In this document: piece by piece, positions 46,357 through 56,876 of the stretch
Layout of the letters: each line of letters starts with the position of its first letter
Position numbering within the stretch: position 1 is the stretch's first letter
From: Marinobacterium weihaiense
GTDB taxonomy: Bacteria; Pseudomonadota; Gammaproteobacteria; Pseudomonadales; Balneatricaceae
Direction: 5' to 3'
DNA length: 64,000 nt
NCBI RefSeq assembly: GCF_019061305.1
Contig: NZ_JAHQZT010000001.1
Span: 186,001 to 250,000 of the forward strand
The notes under the pieces: generated by a model
The model's database searches: none
What the model was told of the DNA's origin: nothing
What the model saw: only the letters and a program-made list of their open reading frames with translations
Translations under genes and position numbers: made by a program

Positions 46357-46764
46357 ATGCCAGCCATTGACTGCATCGCCGTTCACGATCAAGAGCTGAC
46401 GCCAACGGATAACAGCCGCATCACCGAGATACTGCTGCACAATCGCAGACTATCTCTGCATCCATTACTGCTGCCGATGATTACCGAGCTGAGCCGACAC
46501 GACCGATGGCTGACACTGATCAACCCACCGACCAACCTCAATCGCGACATGCTTGCGCAGGCAGGCGCACTGACGGGCCACATTCGCTCACTGTGTAGCC
46601 GACACAACCGCTACGAAGCACTCCACCTGTGCCGCCGCGCACTGGAGGCAGGCACATCACATACCGTCATCACCTGGTGTGATGCCAGCCGCATCACTCC
46701 CCTGCCGCAGCTCGATGCGGCCGCCTGCCAAGGCAACGCTCAGGCCATTTTGGTACGGCACTGA
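46357..46764 (+). CDS. sulA: SulA-like cell division inhibitor
   Basis: SulA blocks FtsZ during the SOS response. The 135-residue product has the central pattern LLLPMITELSRHDRWLTLINPP, resembling SulA, with TNLNRDMLAQAGALTGHIRSL and a weak C-terminal half. AGAGG lies eight bases before the ATG. It follows lexA by 17 bases in the same direction, as the lexA-sulA operon of Pseudomonas, so it should be co-induced. Sequence conservation in this family is low; context supports the call. Confidence 0.8.
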   Translation: MPAIDCIAVHDQELTPTDNSRITEILLHNRRLSLHPLLLPMITELSRHDRWLTLINPPTNLNRDMLAQAGALTGHIRSLCSRHNRYEALHLCRRALEAGTSHTVITWCDASRITPLPQLDAAACQGNAQAILVRH

Positions 46765-46786
46765 AGATTAGCGCCATATACCGAAT

Positions 46787-47314
46787 TCACCACTCCTGCA
46801 TATTGGCACGCAGGCGTTCCAGAAGGTCACGGAATGCCTGCAGCCACGCATTGTATTCGGCCAGCACAGCATCATCTTCCGCATGATCGGGGTTAATTTG
46901 CAGCACATGGATCTCCGACACACTGCCATCACCGGATATGGTCGGTGCATACCCGTCTGCCGCATCCCAGCAGGAACGATAGGCCTTCAAAACCTTGTGC
47001 AGCCAACTGCTCGAATCCCGCTCCAGGTTTTCAAGTTCGCGCGCCTCGGGTGACTCCTGCCCGGTCGCTTCCAGCTGCTCCAGCAAGTCGCTGAAGTGAA
47101 GGACCCTTGAGGGGTCCAGCTTGTAGTTCTCGGCAACTTCCCGCAATAGCGAGGTGTACCCGCTGGCGAGAAAAAACAGTACCGATTCATGGTAGGACTC
47201 AATGCGCGGATTCTGGCTCCACTGCGGTGACGCTTGGGCCTGAACCAGCGCCTTGATGTGCAGACGTGCAAAATTCAGCTTCTGATTGGTACGAACCGCA
47301 TACACATCACTCAT
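46787..47314 (-). CDS. DUF6586-like protein
   Basis: The 175-residue protein starts MSDVYAVRTNQKLNFARLHI and continues with KALVQAQASPQWSQNPRIES and YHESVLFFLASGYTSLLREV. The pattern and its place between sulA and topA match the DUF6586 family protein found there in Pseudomonas. It is likely helical and cytoplasmic, with no catalytic motif. Function unknown. It runs with topA. Confidence 0.72.
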   Translation of the reverse strand: MSDVYAVRTNQKLNFARLHIKALVQAQASPQWSQNPRIESYHESVLFFLASGYTSLLREVAENYKLDPSRVLHFSDLLEQLEATGQESPEARELENLERDSSSWLHKVLKAYRSCWDAADGYAPTISGDGSVSEIHVLQINPDHAEDDAVLAEYNAWLQAFRDLLERLRANMQEW

Positions 47315-47360
47315 GACTCGTCTACTCCCTTGCCCCTGTGCCAGATGGCACAATCATCAA

Positions 47361-49994
47361 TCAGCGTTTGCCGCTGCGCTCTTCCTGCCAGCGACCATCC
47401 CGGTAGAAAGCCTTCCAGCCAGTCGCTTTGCCCTCGACCTCAGACATCACATACTGTTCCTTGGTCTTGCGACTGAAACGTACGACCGCAGGGTTGCCAT
47501 CCGGATCCTTCTGGGGGGCGTCCATCAGGAACGCATACTTGGGATCGATCTCGTCCTTGTGCGGCACCAACTCAGCAACCAAAGGCGCACGGGTTTCACG
47601 CTTCTTGGGAAACTGACTGGCCGCCAGAAAGAGCCCGCTGGCGCCGTCACGCAGCACATAGGTATCTTCCACCTTTTGGCACTGCAACTCCGGCATCGGC
47701 ACTGGATCCATCTTGGGTGGCGCCGGCTCGCCGCTTTTCAGCAATTTGCGGGTGTTCTTGCACTCGCTATTGGTACAACCAAAAAACTTGCCGAAACGAC
47801 CCGTTTTCAACTGCATCTCTGCGCCGCACTTGTCACACTCGATGCTCGGACCGTCGTAGCCCTTGATCTTGAAGCTGCCCTGTTCGACCTCGAATCCGGT
47901 ACAGTCCGGGTTATTACCGCACACATGCAGCTTGCGCTTTTCATCGATCAGGTAGGCATCCATCGCCGCATCACACAGCTTACAGCGATGCTTGTTGCGC
48001 AAGATGCGTGATTCTTCCTCTTCATCACCGTCCACACTGACCACTTCATCACCCGGAATCAGGTTGATGGTGCACTTGCAGCGCTCTTTGGGCGGCAGGC
48101 TGTAGCCAGAGCAGCCCAGGAACACCCCTGTACTGGCCGTACGAATCATCATCTGACGACCACAGTCGGGGCAGTCAATATCCGTCGGCGTCGGCGTATT
48201 GGGCCTCATGCCGTGCTCTTCACCCTGAGCATCACTGAGCTTGCCGGTGAAGCCGGTGTAAAAATCATTCAGCAGCGCTTTCCAGTCCACACCGCCCTGC
48301 GCCACTTCATCCAGCTTTTGTTCCATGCGGGCCGTAAAGCTGTAATCCATCAGATCACTGAAATTTTCGTTCAGGCGCTCGGTCACGATATCGCCCATCT
48401 TGCAAGCGTAGAAGCGGCGCCCCTGCACTTCCACATACCCCCGGTCCTGAATGGTGGAGATGATGGAAGCATAGGTCGACGGACGACCGATACCGCGCTT
48501 TTCCAGCTCCTTGACCAGACTGGCCTCGCTGTACCGAGGTGCCGGCTTGGTGAAGTGCTGGCGCGGATCCAGCTCGGACAATTGGAGCGTTTCACCCTGT
48601 TGAATATCCGGCAGAATCACATCTTCATCACTGCGCCCTTTCGGCGGCAGCACACGGGTGTAACCGTCAAAGCGCAGGATACGCCCTTTGGTGGTCAGCT
48701 CATAACCATTGCAAGCCACATGAATACGGGTACTGGTGTAACGGGCCGGGGTCATCTGACAGGCCATGAACTGACGACGAATCAGGTCGTACAGACGCTG
48801 GGCATCGGGCTCCATGCCCTTGAGCTGATCAACAGTCAGTGCCACGTCGGAAGGACGAATGGCTTCATGTGCCTCCTGCGCTCCCTCTTTGCTGGTATAG
48901 CTGATTGCCTCCGGCGGCAGATAGTCATCGCCATAGGTCTGCTGGATGAATTCACGACAACCGGCAACCGCTTCCGCACTCAAATTGGTGGAGTCGGTAC
49001 GCATATAAGTAATGTAGCCGGCTTCATACAAGCGCTGCGCCAGCATCATGGTTTTCTTGACGCCAAAACTCAGACGCGTGCTGGCTGCCTGCTGCAGCGT
49101 CGAGGTAATAAAAGGAGCTGAGGGCTTGCTGCTGGTCGGTCGATCTTCACGCTTGTCGACCACCAGGCTACCGGCGCGCAAACGCTCTAGGTGCGTATCG
49201 GTCTCTTCACGACTGAGCGGGCGGAACGCCTTGCCGCCGTACTTGGCAACCTGCAGGCGCAGCGGCGTCTCAGCTGCTGTCAGCGTATCGGCATGCACCT
49301 CCCAGTACTCTTCCGGGATGAAGGCACGGATTTCGCGCTCACGCTCCACAATAAGCTTGACGGCAACGGACTGAACACGCCCGGCCGACAGACCACGCGC
49401 GATTTTTTCCCACAGCAGAGGAGACAACATGTAACCCACGACCCTGTCGAGGAAACGCCGGGCCTGCTGTGCATTGACACGGTTCAGATCCAGATCGCCC
49501 GGTTCTTCGAAAGCACCCTGGATTGCCTTCTTGGTGATTTCGTTGAACACAACCCGGCGGAACCGGCTGTCATCGCCCCCGATGGCTTCACGCAAGTGCC
49601 AGGCAATGGCTTCCCCTTCACGGTCCAAATCCGTTGCGAGGTAGATTTCATCGGCATTTTTGGCCAGCTTGCGCAGCTCTTCAACTACCTTTTCCTTGCC
49701 CGGCAGGATCTCATAATGTGCCTCCCAGTCATGGTCCGGGTCGACACCCATGCGAGCGATCAGCTGTTGATGCGCCTTTTTCTTCTTATAAGCCGCTTTT
49801 TCATCCGGCGACATTTTGCGTGTCAGCGCCGCTTGGCGAGCACGTTCTTTGGGATCACTCTTGCTGGCACTGCCGCTGGTTGGCAGGTCACGAATATGAC
49901 CCACACTGGATTTGACCACATATTGGCTGCCCAGATACTTGTTGATCGTTTTGGCCTTTGCCGGTGACTCGACAATGACAAGAGTTTTTCCCAT
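47361..49994 (-). CDS. topA: DNA topoisomerase I
   Basis: TopA relaxes negative supercoils by a type IA mechanism. The 877-residue product starts [20 protein letters not shown] (Toprim domain). The active-site tyrosine is in [13 protein letters not shown] near residue 327. The C-terminal part holds three zinc-ribbon repeats: CPDCGRQM...CSGY...[16 protein letters not shown]...C...C and CDKCGAEM...CTNSEC. The ATG at 49994 has AAGGAT upstream; the frame to 50111 is not used. Confidence 0.97.
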   Translation of the reverse strand: MGKTLVIVESPAKAKTINKYLGSQYVVKSSVGHIRDLPTSGSASKSDPKERARQAALTRKMSPDEKAAYKKKKAHQQLIARMGVDPDHDWEAHYEILPGKEKVVEELRKLAKNADEIYLATDLDREGEAIAWHLREAIGGDDSRFRRVVFNEITKKAIQGAFEEPGDLDLNRVNAQQARRFLDRVVGYMLSPLLWEKIARGLSAGRVQSVAVKLIVEREREIRAFIPEEYWEVHADTLTAAETPLRLQVAKYGGKAFRPLSREETDTHLERLRAGSLVVDKREDRPTSSKPSAPFITSTLQQAASTRLSFGVKKTMMLAQRLYEAGYITYMRTDSTNLSAEAVAGCREFIQQTYGDDYLPPEAISYTSKEGAQEAHEAIRPSDVALTVDQLKGMEPDAQRLYDLIRRQFMACQMTPARYTSTRIHVACNGYELTTKGRILRFDGYTRVLPPKGRSDEDVILPDIQQGETLQLSELDPRQHFTKPAPRYSEASLVKELEKRGIGRPSTYASIISTIQDRGYVEVQGRRFYACKMGDIVTERLNENFSDLMDYSFTARMEQKLDEVAQGGVDWKALLNDFYTGFTGKLSDAQGEEHGMRPNTPTPTDIDCPDCGRQMMIRTASTGVFLGCSGYSLPPKERCKCTINLIPGDEVVSVDGDEEEESRILRNKHRCKLCDAAMDAYLIDEKRKLHVCGNNPDCTGFEVEQGSFKIKGYDGPSIECDKCGAEMQLKTGRFGKFFGCTNSECKNTRKLLKSGEPAPPKMDPVPMPELQCQKVEDTYVLRDGASGLFLAASQFPKKRETRAPLVAELVPHKDEIDPKYAFLMDAPQKDPDGNPAVVRFSRKTKEQYVMSEVEGKATGWKAFYRDGRWQEERSGKR

Positions 49995-50167
49995 GAGATA
50001 CGGATCCTTTTTACAGCGGGCAACCCAGAAACTGCGAGCATATATAAGGTGTGGTGCCGTCAGCGTCAAGCAGAGTCTGCAGCAAAAGATACCAGCAAGC
50101 GCCGCTGACACTTATAATAAGCCCGATAACTAATGTAAATTAACGCCTTTTCAGAGTGCCAAACCCC

Positions 50168-50884
50168 ATGCTTGGAGACAACCTGTATCTTGTGCTCTTG
50201 ATTGCCGGCGTCGGTATTCTCGCACTGGTGGTCAATTATGTTGTGACGACTCGTGAACAGGAATCCGAGGCAAGGCGCGAACGCCTCGACTGGCTGCAAA
50301 CGCAGGCCGAGCACACTCTGAACGCACTGGCCGTACTCAAGGAGACAGGCTGTCGCCAGGATATCGTCGACAAGCTGAACCAGCACGCCATGGCATTGAT
50401 TGAAGAAATCAGTCTGTTGGCACCGGACTCCGAACTGATGACGCAGGTCAGCGACCTGAAGGAAACCAGTGACCGAACACGGCCGGACAAGACCCGCCTC
50501 AACAGCGACCGTGCTGTGAAACGCGCACAAATCTACATCAATTTCGCTGAAAAGCTACTGATCCAGATGGCCAAGGCCGGCAAAATGACGGGGCAATTGG
50601 CACGCACATACCAGGAAGAGCTGTACTGGCTCAACGTATCGCTCGTTGCGGATGCCCACCGCCACCAGGCTACACGCCTGCTGGAAATGGGCGACAAGCA
50701 CACGGCACTGACTCACCTCAAACACGCTAAGGCGGTGCTGGTGCGTGCAACCGCCCCCCAACGCCAGAAAAAACCCAAGCTCGACGAGATTCAGGCCAGC
50801 ATCGACGGCATTCAGCCTCGGCGCAACTATGGCGCCGGCGCCCTTGCCGAATCACTGGATGACTACCTGAACGAGCAGCCCTGA
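50168..50884 (+). CDS. Hypothetical membrane-anchored coiled-coil protein
   Basis: I do not recognise a family. The 238-residue product starts MLGDNLYLVLLIAGVGILAL, an N-terminal membrane helix (about 5-25), followed by a long helical cytoplasmic part with ESEARRERLDWLQTQAEHTL and RAQIYINFAEKLLIQMAKAG. A GTG at 50156 is a possible earlier start. It lies divergent from topA and convergent with another small anchored protein. The C-terminus is NYGAGALAESLDDYLNEQP. Confidence 0.6.
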   Translation: MLGDNLYLVLLIAGVGILALVVNYVVTTREQESEARRERLDWLQTQAEHTLNALAVLKETGCRQDIVDKLNQHAMALIEEISLLAPDSELMTQVSDLKETSDRTRPDKTRLNSDRAVKRAQIYINFAEKLLIQMAKAGKMTGQLARTYQEELYWLNVSLVADAHRHQATRLLEMGDKHTALTHLKHAKAVLVRATAPQRQKKPKLDEIQASIDGIQPRRNYGAGALAESLDDYLNEQP

Positions 50885-50887
50885 AGC

Positions 50888-51394
50888 CTAAACCTTGCCA
50901 GACAAAAGAGGCTGAACAGCCGAATGCAAGTGGTCCAGGGCTTCAATCTCGCCACGCTCACGCCAATACAGGGTCAGATGCTGCGCCGTTGACTCAATGC
51001 CGATCACATCCTCCGGCACCGCCTGCAGCAGCGCATTCAAGCGCGCCAGACCAGCCGGCGGCAGAGCACCCGTGCCCCCGATCCAGCTCCACCCTTCCGC
51101 CAACCCGGCCTGATCAAGAGTATCCAGGCGGTGTATGTGCCAGTCGATCCAACGCTCGCGATCACCCCGTTCAAGGTTGGTCCGCAAAAAGCGGTAGGCC
51201 GCTACCAGTACGCTTTCGCCTTCAACCTCACCTCGTGCACGCGGCAGTTCAACGCGCGTCAGCTGCACCTGAATGCCGAGCTTGCGTGCATGCATACGCA
51301 GCTCCCCCTGGTGACGCTGTCGCGGTGTCGGCCGTATCCACAGCACGGAGCCGGTCAGCGAGATGAAAATCAATACAACAATGAGCCATTCCAT
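50888..51394 (-). CDS. Hypothetical protein with N-terminal membrane helix
   Basis: The 168-residue protein starts MEWLIVVLIFISLTGSVLWI, a membrane anchor (about 2-20), followed by a soluble domain with HARKLGIQVQLTRVELPRAR and WIDWHIHRLDTLDQAGLAEG. I do not recognise it. GGGGA lies nine bases before the ATG. It converges with the coiled-coil protein, with a gap of three bases between stops. Confidence 0.6.
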   Translation of the reverse strand: MEWLIVVLIFISLTGSVLWIRPTPRQRHQGELRMHARKLGIQVQLTRVELPRARGEVEGESVLVAAYRFLRTNLERGDRERWIDWHIHRLDTLDQAGLAEGWSWIGGTGALPPAGLARLNALLQAVPEDVIGIESTAQHLTLYWRERGEIEALDHLHSAVQPLLSGKV

Positions 51395-51559
51395 TTTTGA
51401 GTCCCCGGGCTGTCGCGGCCCGTCAGAATTTGAAGATGCACTGTGCACCAACGTTTTGTTGACGTCGGTATGGGATGCAGCCGGAGGTTGATGCTATTCT
51501 GGAGACAGATCCCACACGTTGTATGGCTGCCATTGCAGCCCTTGAAAAGGACAATGCGC

Positions 51560-52000
51560 ATGAGTATCTACACCCGAATTCTACTGGCACTGGACCTGTC
51601 CGAGGAGTCGGAACAATTGGCCAGCAAGACCGCCCAGATGGCCAAGGCCTTCGGTGCCGAACTGAACCTGATCCATGTAGTGGAGCCGCTCAGTTTTGCC
51701 TATGGCGGTGATGTTCCCATGGACTTGACCACCATACAGGAGCAGCTGGATGATCATGCCCGCAGCAAGCTGGACCAATTTGCCGAAAAAGTCGGTTATC
51801 CGATTAATCGCAAAATCATCGTCACCGGTCATACCGAGACCGAAATCCATCGCACAGCGGAAGAACTGAACACCGATCTGGTCATCGTGGGCAGCCACGG
51901 CCGCCACGGTCTCGCCCTGCTGCTGGGCTCAACCGCCAACGGCGTACTGCACGGCGCCAAATGTGATGTTCTGGCAATCCGGGTAAAGGACGAGGATTAA
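51560..52000 (+). CDS. uspA: Universal stress protein UspA family
   Basis: The 146-residue product starts MSIYTRILLALDLSEESEQL and ends with the ATP-binding motif GSHGRHGLALLLGSTANGVL (G-2X-G-9X-GS), so it probably binds ATP. Acidic residues in LALDLSEES and the family strand order fit. AAGGA lies eight bases before the ATG at 51560; the longer frame lacks a site. It converges with uup, overlapping by four bases. Confidence 0.9.
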   Translation: MSIYTRILLALDLSEESEQLASKTAQMAKAFGAELNLIHVVEPLSFAYGGDVPMDLTTIQEQLDDHARSKLDQFAEKVGYPINRKIIVTGHTETEIHRTAEELNTDLVIVGSHGRHGLALLLGSTANGVLHGAKCDVLAIRVKDED

Positions 52001-53880
52001 CTCCCGTCCTGCATCGCCTCCAGCTCAACCCAGCGCTCCATCAGCGTTTCCAGATGCTGCTCCTGCTGATGGAGTTTCTCCAGTGTGGCTGCCACGTTTT
52101 CATGATCACCGGCATAAAATTCCGGTGCCGCCACTTGGGCCTGCAATGCTTCCAAGGCTGCCTCGGCATGCTCAAGCTGCTCCGGCAACTGGTCGAGCTC
52201 TCGCTGCAGCTTGTAGCTCAGCTTCTTGGATGCCTTTTTAACCGGCTTCACATCAACGGTTTTTGACGCCGGCTTTCCATGCACAGGCGCCACCTTGACC
52301 GGACGCTGTCGCAGCCAATCCTGATAACCGCCAACGTATTCCCGCACCTGTCCTTCGCCCTCAAACACCACTGAACTGGTCACGACATTATCCAGAAAAC
52401 GACGGTCATGACTGACCAGCAGAATGGTGCCGTCGAAATTGAGCAGGATCTCTTCCAGCAGCTCCAGTGTTTCGATATCCAGGTCGTTGGTGGGCTCATC
52501 CAGTACCAGCACATTGGCTGGCTGACTGAACAGCCGGGCCAGTAGTAGTCGGTTGCATTCACCACCGGACAGAGCCTTAACCGGCGTGCGCGCCCGTTCG
52601 GGACTGAACAGAAAATCCTGAAGATATCCGATGATGTGCTTGCTCTGACCATTGATTTCGACACTTTCCCGTCCACCAGAGACGTTGTCGATGACGCTCT
52701 TTTCGGGATCCAGCTGACCGCGCAACTGGTCGAAATAGGCAACCTCGAGCTTGGTGCCCAACTTGACCTGCCCTGCATCCGGTTCCAGCTGACCCAGAAT
52801 GATCTTCAGCAGCGTACTCTTGCCACTGCCGTTGGGACCAATCAGGCCAATGCGATCACCACGCTGAACCTTCATGGAAAAATCCCGCAGCAGTGGCTTG
52901 CCGGCATACTGCATGGAGACCTGTTCCAGCTCGGCTACCAGCTTGCCGGACTTCTGCGCTTCCTCAAGCCCGAAAGTCGCCGAGGACTGGCGCTCGCGAC
53001 GCTGTGAGCGCTCACGGCGCATCTGCTCCAGCGCACGTACACGACCTTCATTGCGGGTTCGTCGAGCCTTGATCCCCTGGCGAATCCAGCGCTCTTCCTG
53101 TGCCAATTTCTTGTCGAATTCCGCGTTCTGACGGGCTTCCTCTTCCAGCAGTTGGGCCTTGAGTTCAAGGTATCGATTATAGCTGCCGGGGAAGCTGGTC
53201 AATGTACCGCGATCCAGCTCGACAATCCGTGTCGCCAGCTTTTCCACGAGTGCACGATCATGGGATACAAATAGAATGGCACCTCGGAACTCAAGCATCA
53301 TCTGCTCAAGCCATTCGATGGTTTCGATATCAAGATGGTTGGTAGGCTCGTCCAGCAGCAGCAGATCGGGCTTCTGCACCAGCGCCGCGCCCAGCGCCGC
53401 ACGCCGGCGCCATCCACCTGACAGCTCCGCCATACGGGTCTCCGCTTTCAAGCCAAGCTTATCCAGCACCGTTTGCACCTGCTGCTCCAAGTGCCAGCCG
53501 TCACGGGCTTCCAGCTGGTGCTGCAAATGTTCCATTTTCTGCAGCGAGGCGGCATCAGTTTGGTGTGACAAGGCGTCAAAGGCTTCACGCAACGCCAGCA
53601 CCTCGCTCAGCCCTTCGGCAACCACATCATAGACCCGACGCTCATCAGCCGCGGGCAACATCTGCGGCAACTGGGCAACACGAATGGCCGGATCTTGCCA
53701 AACCTGGCCATGATCCACATGCAGTTCATTCGAAACCAGCTTCATCAAGGTGGACTTGCCGGCCCCGTTCAGGCCGACGAGCGCGATGCGCTCACCCGGG
53801 TCAATCTGAAAAGTGACATCATCCAGCAGCGGCGCCGCACTGAAACTGACGGAAACGCCCTCTAACTTCACCAACGGCAT
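51997..53880 (-). CDS. uup: ABC-F family ATPase, Uup-like
   Basis: ABC-F proteins have two ATPase domains and act on ribosomes or DNA structures. The 627-residue product has Walker A motifs GLNGAGKSTLMKLV (near residue 36) and GPNGSGKSTLLKII (near 355), signatures LSGGWRRRAAL and LSGGECNRLLLARL, and the long linker between domains. The C-terminal coiled coil (LSYKLQRELDQLPEQLEHAE) is the Uup DNA-binding type. I use the ATG at 53880. Confidence 0.9.
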   Translation of the reverse strand: MPLVKLEGVSVSFSAAPLLDDVTFQIDPGERIALVGLNGAGKSTLMKLVSNELHVDHGQVWQDPAIRVAQLPQMLPAADERRVYDVVAEGLSEVLALREAFDALSHQTDAASLQKMEHLQHQLEARDGWHLEQQVQTVLDKLGLKAETRMAELSGGWRRRAALGAALVQKPDLLLLDEPTNHLDIETIEWLEQMMLEFRGAILFVSHDRALVEKLATRIVELDRGTLTSFPGSYNRYLELKAQLLEEEARQNAEFDKKLAQEERWIRQGIKARRTRNEGRVRALEQMRRERSQRRERQSSATFGLEEAQKSGKLVAELEQVSMQYAGKPLLRDFSMKVQRGDRIGLIGPNGSGKSTLLKIILGQLEPDAGQVKLGTKLEVAYFDQLRGQLDPEKSVIDNVSGGRESVEINGQSKHIIGYLQDFLFSPERARTPVKALSGGECNRLLLARLFSQPANVLVLDEPTNDLDIETLELLEEILLNFDGTILLVSHDRRFLDNVVTSSVVFEGEGQVREYVGGYQDWLRQRPVKVAPVHGKPASKTVDVKPVKKASKKLSYKLQRELDQLPEQLEHAEAALEALQAQVAAPEFYAGDHENVAATLEKLHQQEQHLETLMERWVELEAMQDGS

Positions 53881-54027
53881 AAAGACTTGCATCCTGTCCT
53901 GAAATTAAACAGACGCTAGTGTACCTGAAATACAACCCGGGATTGAAAAAGCATGTTGCCGCTTATGTTTCATAAACCGCCGGTATACACTGTGGCAAAT
54001 GCTCCCCCAGGCAACAGAGAGGTACAT

Positions 54028-55968
54028 ATGGTTCCGCTTCATCGCTGGCTGGTGATCAGTGCGCTACTCGCCGCACCGGCTACCGCCGATACGCTCGCAG
54101 AGACTCAGGATGAGCTGCGCGATGCCTTCGTCAAAAGCTACACGGCCATTGCTGCCGACCCGGACAGCATCAGTGAAATGATGCATGAAACTCTGGGCCA
54201 TTACCCCCTGTACCCTTACCTGGAGTACCGGTTGCTAAACAGCCAGCTTGAACAGCAGACCCAAGCGCGCATTGACGATTTTCTGCAACGTCACGAGGAT
54301 ACGCCACTCTATGGCAGGTTGCTGTTTGCCTGGGCAAGGCACACCGGCGAACAGGGACACTGGCAAAACTTTGAACAGACCTGGAGCCGCATTCAGCGCC
54401 CCAGTACATCCCTGCAATGCCTGAACGGACGCCGCCTGCTTGATCAGGGCTCTCAGGATGCAGCATGGCAAACAGCCCGCATGCTCTGGACCGTCGGCCA
54501 CTCACAGCCGGATATCTGCGACCCTCTGTTCGAGCCCTGGCTCAAGTCCGACAATTTCACCTCGGCCGATGCGCTGAATCGTTATGTGGCGGCCTTGACC
54601 AAGGGACGCACCGGGCTGGCGACTTACATTACGCGCTTCCTGACGACGGCTGAAGACAAATTACGAGCCGAGCAAGCATTGAAACTATACAAGACCCCTC
54701 GCCTGCTGCTGGACGATCCCAATCAGTTGAGCAAGGATCATCCTCACCGACACGCCCTGCTGGAGATGAACGTCAGACGTCTGGCGCGCAGTGATCTGGA
54801 TGCCGCCATCCGGCTCTGGGTCCGTGATCGCGATCGACTGCAGGTACCTGAAGAGGCACAGCAGGAATTGACGGGCTACCTGGGTGTATGGCGCTCCAAG
54901 CGCTTCCCGGGCAGCAATGGCCGCCAGTTACTGGCTAAACTGGACCCGCATTACACGCATGCAGAGCTAACTGGCTGGCGTATTCGCCTGGCACTGACCG
55001 ATCGGGACTGGCAGCAGGTCAACTCCCTGATTGGCAAGCTGCCGGAATCCGAACGTCTGTCGGACCGTTGGCAGTACTGGGATGCCATTGCCCGCCAGCA
55101 CCTGGGCAAGCCGGTGCAGGACCAGCTGCGAACCTTGGCTGGCGAGCGTAGCTTCTATGGTTTCATGGCCGCACAGTTGCTGGGTCAAGACTACGCCCTG
55201 AACGATGAGCCGGCGCAGTTCAGCCAGGAAGCACTGGATACACTGGCGGCAACACCATCCTTTGAACGCATGCGCGAGCTGCTGGCCCTGGAGCGTTATA
55301 CGGATGCACGCTCGGAGTGGAACCTGGCGGTTGCCGACATGACACCGGAACAGATCCACCTGGCCGCACACCTGGTCAAACGCTTTGGCTGGCACCATCA
55401 GGGCATTCGGGGCGCCATCAAGAGCGGGCAATGGAATGACATGCAATTGCGCTTCCCGGCACCTCATACCGAGCTGTATCAGCGTCACGCCAAAGCACGC
55501 AGCATTGACCCGACTTGGGCACTGGCTGTAACGCGCCAGGAAAGCGCCTTCTGGATGGGCGCGCGCTCACACGTTGGCGCACGCGGCCTGATGCAGCTGA
55601 TGCCCGCTACCGCACGGGCCACCGCCCGCCGGCATGGCATCCCGCTGGCCGGCTTGGGTGCTCTGAACGAACCGGATACTAACATTCAGCTAGGTACCGC
55701 CTACCTCAGTGAGGTCGCAAAGCGCTTTGACGGCAACCAGGCCTATGCCTCGGCGGCGTACAATGCAGGCCCACACCGTGTCAGCCGCTGGCTGGAAGCG
55801 CGCGGTAAGCTGCCGCTGGATATCTGGATCGAGACCATCCCGTTTGATGAAACGCGCGGCTACGTGCAAAACGTACTTTCGTTCCGCGTTATCTATGAAC
55901 GTCTGGCTAATCGGCCGGTTGCACTGTTCAGCGAGCAGGAGTTCAGCATGCTGGCTCTGCAGCAGTAA
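54028..55968 (+). CDS. slt: Soluble lytic murein transglycosylase
   Basis: Slt cleaves peptidoglycan glycan strands in the periplasm. The 646-residue product has a signal peptide (MVPLHRWLVISALLAAPATA), a long helical superhelical U-domain, and a C-terminal lysozyme-like domain with catalytic Glu505 in VTRQESAFW, and GARGLMQLMPATARATAR. The YASAAYNAGPHRVSRWL motif follows. AGAGAGG precedes the ATG at 54028. Confidence 0.95.
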   Translation: MVPLHRWLVISALLAAPATADTLAETQDELRDAFVKSYTAIAADPDSISEMMHETLGHYPLYPYLEYRLLNSQLEQQTQARIDDFLQRHEDTPLYGRLLFAWARHTGEQGHWQNFEQTWSRIQRPSTSLQCLNGRRLLDQGSQDAAWQTARMLWTVGHSQPDICDPLFEPWLKSDNFTSADALNRYVAALTKGRTGLATYITRFLTTAEDKLRAEQALKLYKTPRLLLDDPNQLSKDHPHRHALLEMNVRRLARSDLDAAIRLWVRDRDRLQVPEEAQQELTGYLGVWRSKRFPGSNGRQLLAKLDPHYTHAELTGWRIRLALTDRDWQQVNSLIGKLPESERLSDRWQYWDAIARQHLGKPVQDQLRTLAGERSFYGFMAAQLLGQDYALNDEPAQFSQEALDTLAATPSFERMRELLALERYTDARSEWNLAVADMTPEQIHLAAHLVKRFGWHHQGIRGAIKSGQWNDMQLRFPAPHTELYQRHAKARSIDPTWALAVTRQESAFWMGARSHVGARGLMQLMPATARATARRHGIPLAGLGALNEPDTNIQLGTAYLSEVAKRFDGNQAYASAAYNAGPHRVSRWLEARGKLPLDIWIETIPFDETRGYVQNVLSFRVIYERLANRPVALFSEQEFSMLALQQ

Positions 55969-55974
55969 CGGGGC

Positions 55975-56232
55975 TTACCGTTGCGGCAGTGCATCCATGA
56001 ACTGCCGCAACTGATCTACATCAAAGGGCCAGCCCAGCTCGGCTGGGCCATCGCGCTCCACCAGCACCGGAATGCGTTCGGCATAGCGCTCCAGCAATGA
56101 CGGTTCATAGACGATATCCACCAGATCCACTTCCGCTTCACCGGCCACCAGCCCCTGTTGCAGAACCGCGATCGCGTCCTCACACAAATGACAGCCTTCG
56201 GTTGTCATAAGGTCAAGCTTGCGCATGATCAA
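55975..56232 (-). CDS. Glutaredoxin-like family protein
   Basis: The 85-residue thioredoxin-fold protein starts MIMRKLDLMTTEGCHLCEDA, with a CHLC redox motif at residues 14-17, and the cis-proline segment ERIPVLV. The family (glutaredoxin-like, DUF836) includes small proteins of unknown partner. A second ATG at 56226 is an alternative start. It converges with slt and is divergent from the PAS gene. Confidence 0.83.
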   Translation of the reverse strand: MIMRKLDLMTTEGCHLCEDAIAVLQQGLVAGEAEVDLVDIVYEPSLLERYAERIPVLVERDGPAELGWPFDVDQLRQFMDALPQR

Positions 56233-56331
56233 ATATTTCCTTCATTTACTTACAGTTGTATGAATTTGGCTGCCAATCGCCTGACCTTGGCATATGATGT
56301 CGGCTACCACCCCTCGGCAGAAGTACGACCG

Positions 56332-56868
56332 ATGAAAAACAAGACCTCAATCATCACGCCACGAGATAACGAACACGCATTGCAGGACGATGAGTTCATC
56401 GTCAGCAAGACAAACACCCAGGGTATCATTACCTACTGCAATCGAACATTCATGCGTATTTCAGGCTTTTCCGAAGCCGAACTCTTTGGCAAACCACACA
56501 ATATCATTCGTCATCCCGACATGCCCAGAGGGGCTTTTCATCTGCTGTGGCAACGACTCAAATCAGGCCGGGAATTTTTCGGTTACGTCAAAAACCTGTG
56601 CAAGGACGGCAGCTATTACTGGGTCATGGCCAACATCACCCCGGACATCAATGCGTCTGGCACATTGGTGGGGTACTACTCGGTTCGTCGCAAGCCAAGC
56701 GCGCAGGCCATCAGAACCATTACCGACATCTATCAGCAGATGCACGCCGAAGAGCAGCGCGTCGGCCCGCAAAACGGTCCGCAGGCATCCGTCGACCTGT
56801 TGATGGAGACCTGTCGCGCACAGGGGTTCGATTACGACCATTTCATCATGCATCTTGACCAGCAGTGA
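56332..56868 (+). CDS. Aer-type PAS domain protein
   Basis: The 178-residue product has a single PAS domain (about 20-120) of the Aer FAD-binding kind: [19 protein letters not shown], then IIRHPDMP and [19 protein letters not shown] helical tail of about 55 residues follows. It ends in an overlap with the ribosome-binding region of the chemoreceptor gene, so the pair is coupled. It likely senses redox state and signals through the receptor. The longer frame from 56158 overlaps the glutaredoxin-like gene and is not used. Confidence 0.85.
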   Translation: MKNKTSIITPRDNEHALQDDEFIVSKTNTQGIITYCNRTFMRISGFSEAELFGKPHNIIRHPDMPRGAFHLLWQRLKSGREFFGYVKNLCKDGSYYWVMANITPDINASGTLVGYYSVRRKPSAQAIRTITDIYQQMHAEEQRVGPQNGPQASVDLLMETCRAQGFDYDHFIMHLDQQ

Positions 56869-56876
56869 GGCAACGC